Positions 56,401 through 64,000 of a DNA stretch of 64,000 nucleotides are shown in pieces. A program made the translations under genes and the position numbers. Where the stretch lies: assembly GCA_963693315.1 (NCBI GenBank), contig OY856187.1, positions 384,757,461 to 384,821,460 of the forward strand, given 5' to 3'. The DNA is from Diogma glabrata (taxonomy: Eukaryota; Arthropoda; Insecta; Diptera; Cylindrotomidae). The first letter of the stretch is position 1. Each line of letters starts with the position of its first letter. The notes beneath the pieces were generated by a model. It was not told where the DNA came from and ran no database searches. It was given only the letters and a program-made list of their open reading frames with translations.

Positions 56401-59110
56401 AATATTATTACTTTACCACAATTTTAAATTGTGTGAAGTAATGCAATCTATCGTGAAAAAAAAATCTTACATACCCCAAATTTTCTTTTTTCTTTTGTTT
56501 TGGACCATCCTCTATCTAAATAGCCAAAAAAATTTTGGTGTACGTCTGTGGGTGGGTGGGTGGTTGGTTGAGTTTTCTGCATAGGATCTTGATGAAACTT
56601 TGGCAAATGATACAAGTTCACTTGAAAATAGAAGATCTGGATTCATTTTAAATTTGGACAAAATGGCGGGGGTCTCCCGAACAACTCTAAGTTTAAATCT
56701 TGAATAACTTCTGATCCCGAGCTATGATCTTATTGAAACTTAGTATATGAGGTTTTAGTACTGTTTCCAATATTTCTGCATACCAACTTCCGGTTTGTCA
56801 CTTCCGGCTAAAAAGTTTTTTTTCAGGTGTTTATCCCTACTGTAGCCTACAATTACCGATCGATTTTCATGAAACGTTGCGAAAAGCTTTTCAATAACAT
56901 GAAAAAGATTTTATCAACTTTTGGAGCACATTGGATAAAGGGATGGGGGGTTCACCATACAACCGGTGGTTTTTTCCTCAAAGTTTTTATGTTTGTCGGG
57001 AGCATAAAACATTCATTCGTGAATGAATTTTGATGACACTTTGGAAAAAGACGCAAACTTGTATGACAAAGAACTGATTAGTTTTTGAGCGATAGTGAAC
57101 AAAGTGGTTGGGGGTCCCTGGAGCACCTGTTTTTTTGAAAGCTCTATAACTTCTGTACCTGATAAGCGAATTGGATGAAAGATGCTACATGAGTATGTAG
57201 TACGGTTTAAAATAGTTCTGCATCCCAACTTCCGGTTTTTCACTTCCGGTAAAAAATTTTGTTTGTACTTTTTTGAAGTTTTGTCAGTGTCTTTATGCAC
57301 ACTACAGCCTACAATAATGAAGTGATTATGATGAAACTTATGGAATAGGGTTCCAATTAGTGTGAAAAGATAATTATCATGTTTTAGGACACATTGATCA
57401 AAGTGGTGGGGGTCTACCATACAAATGCTGACTTTTCACACTTTGTTTTTTAAGTTTGTTGGGAGCATACAGACTTCATTCATTTATTTATTTTAATTGC
57501 ACTTTGGAAAAAGATGGAGGCTTAAGTAACAAAGAACTGATTAGTTTTTGGATAATATTGGAATAAGTGGTGGGGGTCTTCCCGAACACCTGTTTAATGT
57601 GTCACACTTTTTTCAATGTTTGTTGGGAGCACACAGCATTCGTTCGTGAATGAATTTTGATGACACTTTGGAAAAAGATGCAAACATGTATGGCAAAGAA
57701 CTGATTAGCTTTTGAGCGATAGTGAACAAAGTGGTGGGGAGTTCCTGGAGCACCTGTTTTTTTTAAAGCTCTATAACTTCTGCACCTGATAAGCGAATTG
57801 GATGAAACTTGGTACATGAGTATGTAGTACGGTTTACAATAGTTCTGCATCCCAACTTCCGGTGAAAAAATTTTGTTTGTACTTTTTTGAAGTTTTTTCA
57901 GTGTCTTTATGCACACTACAGCCTACAATAATGAAGTGATTATGACGAAACTTATAAAATAGGGTTCCAATTAGTGTAAGAAGATAATTATCATATTTTG
58001 GGACACATTGATGAAAGTGGCGGGGGGTCTACCATACAACTGCTGACTTTTCACACTTTGTTTTTAAAGTTTTTTGGGAGCATACAGACTTCATTCATTA
58101 ATCAATTCTAATGACAATTTGGAAAAAGATGGAGACTTAAATGACAAGAAACTGGTTAGTTTTTGGACAATATTGGGATAAGTGGTACGGAATCTTCCGA
58201 ACACCTGTTTACTGTGTCAGCATTTTTTCAATGTTTGTTGGGAGCACACAGCATTCGTTCGTGAATCAATTTTGATGACACTTTGGAAAAAAATGCAAAC
58301 ATGTATGGCAAAAAACTGATTAGTTTTTGAGCGATAGTGAACAAAGTGGTGGGGGGGTGTCCCATACACCTGTTTTTTTTAAAGCTCAATAACATCTGTA
58401 CCTGATAATCGAATTGGATGAAACTTTGTACATAAGCATTTAGTATTAGTATGATTTACAAAAATTCTGCATCCCAACTTCCGGTTTCTCACTTCCCGTA
58501 AAAAAAAATTTTTTTTAATTGTTGGCAGTTTTTCAGTATCTTTATGTACACTAAGCCTACAATAATGAAGTGATTATGATAAAACTTATGGAAAGGTTTC
58601 AATTAGTGTAAGAAAAAAATTATCATCTTTTGGGACACATTGATCAAAGTGGCGGGGGATCTACCATACAACTGCTGACTTTTCACACTTGGTTTTTAAA
58701 GTTTGTTGGGAGCATACAGATTTAATTCATTAATCAATTTTAATGGCACTTTGAAAAAAGATAAAGACTTTATTGACAAAGAATTGACTAGTTTTTGGAC
58801 AATATTGGGATAAGTGGTGGGGTCCTCCCGAACACCTGTTTATTGTTTCAATGTTTGTTGGAAGCATACAACATTCGTTCGTTAAGTAATTTTAATTACA
58901 CTTTGCAAAAAGATGCAAATATGTATGGCAAGGAACTGATTAGTTTTTTTAGCGATAGTGAACAAAGTGGTGGGGGGTCCTCCAAGCACCTGTTATTTTG
59001 GAAGCTCAATAACTTCTGTACCTGATAATCGAGTTGGATGAAATTTGGTACATACACATTTAGTACAGTTTACAACAGTTCTGCATCCTAACTTCCGCTT
59101 TTTCACTTCC
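56401..59110 (+). repeat. higher-order satellite, period about 620 bp, at least three full periods
   Basis: Anchors recur in fixed order: GAACAAAGTGGTGGGG (57100, 57728, 58342, 58960), GATCAAAGTGGCGGGGG-type (57405, 58013, 58645) and ATAAGTGGTGGGG-type (57563, 58180, 58812). Spacing within each class is 608-632 bp. Each subunit also shares a phrase like TGACACTTTGGAAAAAGATG, so the 620-bp unit is built of related shorter units. ACTTCCGG blocks recur near 56790, 57225, 57845, 58468 and 59085. Frames at 57013-57420, 57602-57916 and 58795-59025 are readings of the repeat and conflict between periods. Confidence 0.82.
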
Positions 59111-59335
59111 GATAAAATTTTTTTTACTTTTTCTCGTACAACAGAATTTATGTTTTTTAGGGTACTACTGCCTGCTTTAATATTTTTATTATTAGAACTA
59201 CGAAGTCCATAATATTGGTTAGCTTTTAATTAAAGTATTTTATGGATATTAGCTCATTATATATCCAGAACACTATGTTTCCAGAGCTGTGGTGAAGTCA
59301 GCCTATGCATCAGCATCGCAATATTTTTTTAAGGA

Positions 59336-59970
59336 ACCGGCACTCTCACGGTCACATTTGTAAATAAAACCAGATCAAAAATCTTTTTTTAAAAATGTGT
59401 GTTTTATAAATATCTTGGACAAGTTCGTAAATCAGCCACTAGAGGCTTTATACTAGAACTAGAATTACAGGCTTTATACTAGAAAAAAGTCCGTTTTTTA
59501 GATTCGTTATAACGGCCGTTTGAATACTAATGTTTTTTAAAAATTCACAATTTTATAATCTTTAAAATTTTTTTTATCGATTTCTTCCAAAAATAGATCT
59601 CTGCTGTTGGAAGCTTCTGAGTAAGCGGCTCCAACAAAAAAGCTTGTAAAACACAAAATGCGTTTTAAACAACCGGCACTCTCACGGTCGCATTTATGGA
59701 GTCAGATCAAAAACGCCTTTTTAAAAATGCGTGTTTTATTAATATCTTGAACAAATTCGTAAATCAGCTAAATCCAACACATGGTTAAGAAACTAGAGGC
59801 TTTATATTAGAGAAAAACTGGTTTTTTAAATCCATTATAACGGCCGTTTGGGTACTAATATTTTTAAAAACTTCCTAAATTTAGAATCTGTGGACACATT
59901 TAAATCCGTTTCTTATAAACATAAACCTCTGCAATTAGAGATTTTTGACTGGTTGGCTTCAACTAAAAAG
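59336..59970 (+). repeat. satellite-flanking repeat, two right copies in tandem
   Basis: Two units start at 59336 and 59676, each with CACTCTCACGGTC, ATCAAAAA, AATATCTTG, TTATAACGGCCGTTTG and a TCCAACAAAAAAG-type end. A third unit lies on the left of the satellite (56095). Confidence 0.72.
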
Positions 59971-60129
59971 TTTGCAACAAGCCCTAAAAAAAAACAATTT
60001 GCAAAAACCTTATAACAGTCAATGAAAAAAAAAATAAAAAGATTTGAATAGAAGAAAAAAACTTTTTTTTCTTAGAAGTAAACTGTTTTGATATTTTGCA
60101 GTAGTTGCACGACATATGAAATAGATATA

Positions 60130-60235
60130 GAATCCAATCCCGGGTACCCAGTACCCGGTTCTCCGGGAACTCCGCAATTTTTCCGGCGCCGAAAACCGGT
60201 TCTGATATCAGCCAAATACCCGATTTTTCGATTCT
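60130..60235. other. isolated GC-rich CCGG/CCCGG cluster
   Basis: TCCCGGGTACCCAGTACCC, TCTCCGGGAA and GGCGCCGAAAACCGG sit in AT-rich DNA. The motif type is like the subterminal clusters of the element at 1159-6719. It may mark the end of a related hAT copy whose transposase fragment lies at 61800-62160, but no terminal repeat was found. Confidence 0.4.
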
Positions 60236-60419
60236 TTATTTTTTAAGCAAATTTTTTAGTCATTCATTGAAAAAACAACACAAGCAAATGTAACAAATAA
60301 CCAAAACAACGTTTTTTCTTTTTCTTCTATCAAGAAGACTAGCTCTACACAGATTTTTATGCTTAAAAGGGTATATTCCATGCTTAAATTACGTTGATTT
60401 TCAACCGTGAATAAGCCAG

Positions 60420-61459
60420 GTGTATTATCTATCTATCTATTTTCTATCTATTTATAAATAAAATTGAAAGTATGTGTGTTTGTCCTTTATGCATTAATAC
60501 ACTATTCATCCGATCATGATGAAACTTTGGGAAGTTGTTGTGTACACTTTCGCATTGGTAACTGGCTAATTTTTAATTTTTAAAAAACGGAGCCCCTGGA
60601 CCAAGTGATTTGCAAACGGTAACAATGCATTAATGCCAATGAATTTAGTATATGTTCGGGAACATATGTGCCCATAATTATGAAAGTGGTCTAAGTCATA
60701 CATTTCTTGTTTTGAGATATTTAAAGGTTCGCAAATGATTAAATTAAATTAAATTAAAATTAAATTATGAAAAATTTTATTTTAGGACTTTCTAGTCTTC
60801 AATAATGAAAGTTTATTATGCATGTGAAATTTTATATAAATCTCATTCCGAAATATGCTTCTTACAGTTTGAATTGACTTAGACCATTTTCATAATTAAC
60901 ATGAACGGCGTATAAATGACTTAACGCAAAAGCAAACTTCGAAATTCTAATGTTAGTTATTAATTATTTTCCCAATTCATTATTTTGTCACCATTAACTT
61001 TCACTTAAAAAAGAGCAATTTTGACATTTAGGAGGAACAGCTCATTTTTATGGGCCTATGGTCCAACGATATAAAAACTTTGCAACACAACGTTTTGGCA
61101 ATTATTTTTGAAATTTTGTTCGACTTTTTTGTTTTTTTTTTCTTCAAATTTTGTCTAAGATTACTATCATAATTAACTCTAGATGAATTACATTTTTGTT
61201 GAAATAACAAGTATCTATAACGGCAGTTAGATGTCACTGATAAAAGGGGATAAGTGATATTTTAGTTGTGCTGGCGGATTTCAATTCACGATAGCACCCT
61301 TAGTTTTAGTTATGGAATATTCTTTGACATGCTTCTAAGGTTTTGATGGACTAAGGTTTTGATGGAATTTTTTTATTTTTTTATGTTTTTTTTAAAGAAT
61401 GAACTTTTGTGCTTGCTTGAAGATATGAGCCCAATATTAGCTTTGTTCCTGCAAATTTA
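60420..61459 (+). mobile_element. possible Helitron non-coding part
   Basis: A (TCTA)n tract at 60426-60455 is followed by AAAATTGAAAGTATGTGTG and CATCCGATCATGATGAAACT. I associate this phrase type with the 5' region of arthropod Helitrons, from memory. The Helitron helicase remnant lies downstream on the same strand, which supports this. 60720-61440 shows nothing else recognisable. Confidence 0.4.
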
Positions 61460-61715
61460 AAAAAAAATGTGTGCAACTCGCATTGCAATGACGATCAACA
61501 AAGCAAAAGGACAGTTACTGCAAGTATGTGTACTAGATTAGGAGAATCCGTGCTTCTCACATGGACAACTGTATGTGACTGACGCGTTAGGAAAACCATC
61601 TGATTTATTCGTGTATGCGTGTATACTAGACGTAATAACAACAAATATAGGGTACTCACAAATATTTGAATTAATAAATAGAATTAAAAAGAGATTTCCT
61701 GAATTCCCTTTCTTA
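61460..61715 (+). pseudogene. Helitron RepHel helicase C-terminal remnant
   Basis: The plus-strand reading gives RIAMTINKAKGQLLQVCVLD, a TAG stop near 61538, then ENPCFSHGQLYVTDALGKPS and DLFVYA. This is the conserved final motif region of Pif1-like helicases as found in Helitrons (TINKSQGQ-LQVxGLxLxxPCFSHGQLYVAxSR). The expected AxSRV segment is replaced by TDALG. It ends near 61715, after EFPFL. The rest of RepHel is missing. Confidence 0.8.
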
Positions 61716-61799
61716 TGAGATAGCGGCAATATGCGACGAGCATAATGTTAAATAAACAAAACTTTTACACTTTGGGCGTAAAAAGTAAATTTTTTAGAG

Positions 61800-62160
61800 A
61801 TTTTGTAAGTGATTAAGATCATCTACAGAAAACGATGACATTCTTCAGAAATACATTAAAAAAGAATTTAGTAAAGAAATTCAATTAATGATTAATGTAA
61901 AGACACGATGGAACAGCCTTTATCTTATGCTAGAACGTTTTATAAAGTAAAAAACAACATTTTAAAATCTTTAATCGATCTCAATTCAACAATTTCGTTT
62001 GAAGAACATGAATGGAAGATGATTAATATTTTGGTGACAACGCTTGCACCTATAAAGTTAGCTGCGGAAGCACTATGTCGCAGTGATGCAACAGTAATAT
62101 CAGCTGATGCAACCATGAAGGCATGATCGATAATTTGGGCCGCCATGACAAGTTAGAAGC
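61800..62160 (+). pseudogene. hAT-type transposase fragment
   Basis: The plus-strand reading gives STENDDILQKYIKKEF, then INVKTRWNSLYLMLERF, which contains the TRWNSTYxMLER-type motif of BED-finger/hAT transposases. After a one-base frameshift near 61943 it continues FYKVKNNILKSLIDLNSTIS, ILVTTLAPIKLAAEALCR and SADATMKA, followed by another shift near 62123. The catalytic core and dimerisation region are absent. It is a short, dead fragment. Confidence 0.72.
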
Positions 62161-62629
62161 CAAGCTCGAATGAATTTATTTCTCATTGGATTTATCAAAG
62201 ATTTTTTTTGAATAAAAGGCGTTCAATTAGCTCTGTTTGTTTCATTTTTGATTTGTTAAGTGGACATACTGACTCACCCATTCTGTTGTCTATGCTTGAT
62301 AGTCTTGCTAAAAATTGAAATATTCGTGACCGTGCCTTTTACAACCACAATTTCATAGAAGGAATTATGATAAAAATAATCCTCTGGATATGGCTATTAA
62401 CAGGTTTAACATGTTCTACATCGCTTTCGATTTCAACATCGGTAGAAATGAATTTAAAAATGGAATTACCAAATAATTTAAAACATAAAATTTTATAAGT
62501 AGGTCAATTAAATAAAATTTTATTTTGTTTTAATTTTTATTATTAAATTTTAATTAGATATTAACCAATTATTTAAATTTTAATATGTATAGGATGTCGG
62601 TTAATTAAAATTTTAAATGGTTTTATTTT
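62161..62629 (+). other. decayed sequence, possibly more hAT
   Basis: A phrase reading HTDSPILLSMLDSLAKN near 62265-62320 could be decayed coding sequence. AT-rich DNA follows. No further assignment is possible. Confidence 0.3.
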
Positions 62630-62754
62630 TAACCGACTTCAAAAAAGAAGGAGGTTCTGTGTTTCACTGTATGTTTTTTTTGTTTATGTATGTACACCGA
62701 TTTCTTAAAAACGGCTCGTTCGATTTGAATGATTTAAATTTTATTCCATTTTTA
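62630..62754 (+). repeat. possible terminus of an ACCGACTTC-type insect repeat
   Basis: AACCGACTTCAAAAAAGAAG followed by GAGGTTCTGTGTTTCACTGTAT-like sequence resembles, from memory, the end of a repeat common in insect genomes. No partner end is seen in the window. Confidence 0.35.
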
Positions 62755-62872
62755 AATTAGACTAAATTTGCTACAATATGATACTAGAACTGTCTCTGCA
62801 GACCCACTAGTTTCCGAGATTAAGCCTTTCAAAGTTAATCTTTTTTTCGAACTTTGCAATTTTTTGCAATTC
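62755..62872 (+). repeat. left arm of a spaced inverted repeat
   Basis: Landmarks in order are GACTAAATTTGCTACAATAT, GTCTCTGCAGACCCACTAGT, CCGAGATTAAGCCTTTC and CTTTGCAATTTTTTGCAATTC. Each appears inverted at 63361-63482 with few substitutions. Confidence 0.75.
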
Positions 62873-62889
62873 TGTCGTTCTAAATGAAC

Positions 62890-63095
62890 TTTGACCCTGA
62901 ATATAGTATTGAAGCCCTGTACTTTTATGATGAGATGTTCAAAAAGAAAATGAGAAGTGTGAACAGTGTGCACAGGTATGTTGAACTCCCGATACATTTC
63001 CAAAATCATCCTTATCGAGAAAAGTGCATCGGTAGTACCTCGGCCCCGCCGGAAACCACACTGATATTCTCCAAACAGTTATTCAGCAAAAGAAA
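62890..63095 (-). pseudogene. LINE reverse-transcriptase fragment
   Basis: On the minus strand LFGEYQCGFRRGRGTTDAL (about 63085-63024) is the conserved QxGFRxGRSTTD segment of LINE RT. It is followed, after a break, by MILEMYREFNIPVH. It is short and broken, and sits between the arms of the inverted repeat. Confidence 0.7.
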
Positions 63096-63167
63096 ATAAA
63101 TGATTAAATTAACAATTAAATCAATATTTATATATTTTATGCATTTGTTACAAAAATGGTGTGTATA

Positions 63168-63264
63168 ACTAGTGCGAATGCGTTTTCCAAACGCGAGTTA
63201 TTGCAGCACTCCCTACGGTCATGCTGCAAACTAACTCTTGTTTGGAAAACACATTCGCACTAGT
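63168..63264. repeat. 97-bp imperfect palindrome (foldback)
   Basis: The left arm ACTAGTGCGAATGCGTTTTC, then CAAACGCGAGTTATTGCAGCA, pairs with a right arm ending TTCGCACTAGT around a 13-base loop (CTCCCTACGGTCA). Only a few mismatches interrupt a stem of about 41 bp. One arm recurs alone at 27796-27836. Confidence 0.85.
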
Positions 63265-63360
63265 AATACAATCAACTACTTCTGATTGGCCACCACATAC
63301 ACACATATATTTATTAATACAATTATTAGGACAGGGATGTACAAAACTCTACAAAGGTAT

Positions 63361-63482
63361 GAATTGCAAAAAATTGCGAAGTTCGAAAAAAATGATAAAC
63401 TTTGAAAGGCTTAATCTCGGAAACTATTGGGTCTACAGAGACAGTTTTGGTATCATATTGTAGAAAATTCAGTCTACTTTAA
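63361..63482 (-). repeat. right arm of the spaced inverted repeat
   Basis: This is the inverted partner of 62755-62872. The 490 bp between the arms hold a LINE RT fragment and the 97-bp palindrome. Confidence 0.75.
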
Positions 63483-63772
63483 AAACATTTAAAAAAATTT
63501 AAAGAAAAACCAGTCCCTTAGAATTATAATTGCCAAAATTTGAAAAAAAAAAAAAAAAAAACGATTTTTTCGCGGTTTTTTCGATTTTTCGATTTTTGAC
63601 AAAGTTGCGTTCAGCGCTCGAGGTCACAAACTTGGATTATTTATTAGGCCAACATCATAAACAAGTTTGCAAAAAATCAGAACTACCGGATTTGACGCAT
63701 ACTATGAGAACTACCGGATTAGACCCCATACTCTCAGGCGACAAAGTTACTGGACTACATCAAAAAATTAAA
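63483..63772. other. AT-rich, no recognised feature
   Basis: An A-run at 63540-63560 and a CTACCGGATT repeat (63685 and 63712) are the only structure seen. Confidence 0.4.
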
Positions 63773-63942
63773 TTAATTTAGCCCTATTGGAAGGTTCCGC
63801 TTGAGGTTCTTCTGCATCTGGATCGACGTATTGGAATGGCATATCCCCATCAGGGATGAATCGTCGACGTAGTGTGCCCACAAGTCAGCCTCCATTTCGA
63901 CATCGGAGAGATCGTCACCTTCTGAGATATCTGCTACTGCAA
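63773..63942 (-). CDS. weak candidate terminal exon, acidic
   Basis: On the minus strand ATTTTTGTAG ends at 63943 and could be an acceptor. The frame then reads VAVADISEGDDLSDVEMEAD, LWAHYVDDSS and so on, to a TAA at 63775-63773. A neighbouring frame reads RRRFIPDGDMPFQYVDPDAE and also ends in a stop close by, so a frameshift is possible and the two frames compete. Composition is less AT-rich than the flanks. The acidic start recalls the N-terminal parts of some transposases, but no family is recognised. Confidence 0.25.
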
Positions 63943-64000
63943 CTACAAAAATGATCAGGTACAGTTACATAATCTTCTTTTATCATCGGCCACCACACAC

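Noticed and set aside
57013..57916. Two minus-strand frames of 104-135 codons
   Set aside because: Readings of the satellite; the frame is not kept between periods.
62884..63463. Plus-strand frames across the inverted repeat
   Set aside because: They overlap the minus-strand RT fragment and repeat arms and show no motif.

Overview
The window is AT-rich, non-coding-dominated eukaryotic DNA, most likely from an arthropod and probably an insect. The evidence is the transposon mix: Ty3/Gypsy, RTE-type and Jockey-type LINEs, Helitron helicase and hAT remnants. Exon-like islands have GT/AG borders, and there are long T-runs and many dispersed repeats. The species cannot be named from this sequence. 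No bacterial gene, operon, CRISPR array, rRNA or tRNA was found.

Layout. 1-1158 is featureless. 1159-6719 is a hAT-like DNA element with a perfect 8-bp target duplication; inside it are two tandem arrays and copies of two dispersed families, called here R2 and R1. 9621-11020, 17620-18941 and 20425-26970 hold further R2 copies. 13170-15130 is a decayed Gypsy gag-protease-RT remnant on the minus strand. 20945-26010 is an RTE-type LINE on the minus strand, split inside its endonuclease by about 1.8 kb and apparently nested in an R2 copy. 30925-33703 is a 2.8-kb foldback whose right end abuts a Jockey-type RT fragment (33704-34810). 40122-49600 is a pile-up: Jockey RT 3' part (minus), a nearly complete but broken Ty3/Gypsy element (plus), then Jockey 5' part (minus). 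50076-51392 is the second R1 copy. 56095-59970 is a higher-order satellite of about 620 bp flanked by another repeat. 60420-63490 holds Helitron, hAT and LINE remnants plus two inverted repeats.

Host coding sequence is scarce. Candidates are a terminal exon ending in a PDZ-ligand-like tail (38813-39106, minus), an internal exon of 159 bp (52814-52972, plus), an RFX5/7-like exon fragment lying inside an R2 copy (18266-18475, plus) and a weak terminal exon at the right edge (63773-63942, minus). The products of three are unknown.

The most unusual item is R2. It has conserved ends, two GT-rich arrays, a 3' terminal hairpin with a paired A-T to G-C change between copies, and an interior that differs in each copy. 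One interior holds an exon-like segment. All similarity statements come from reading by eye; no alignment or database search was run.
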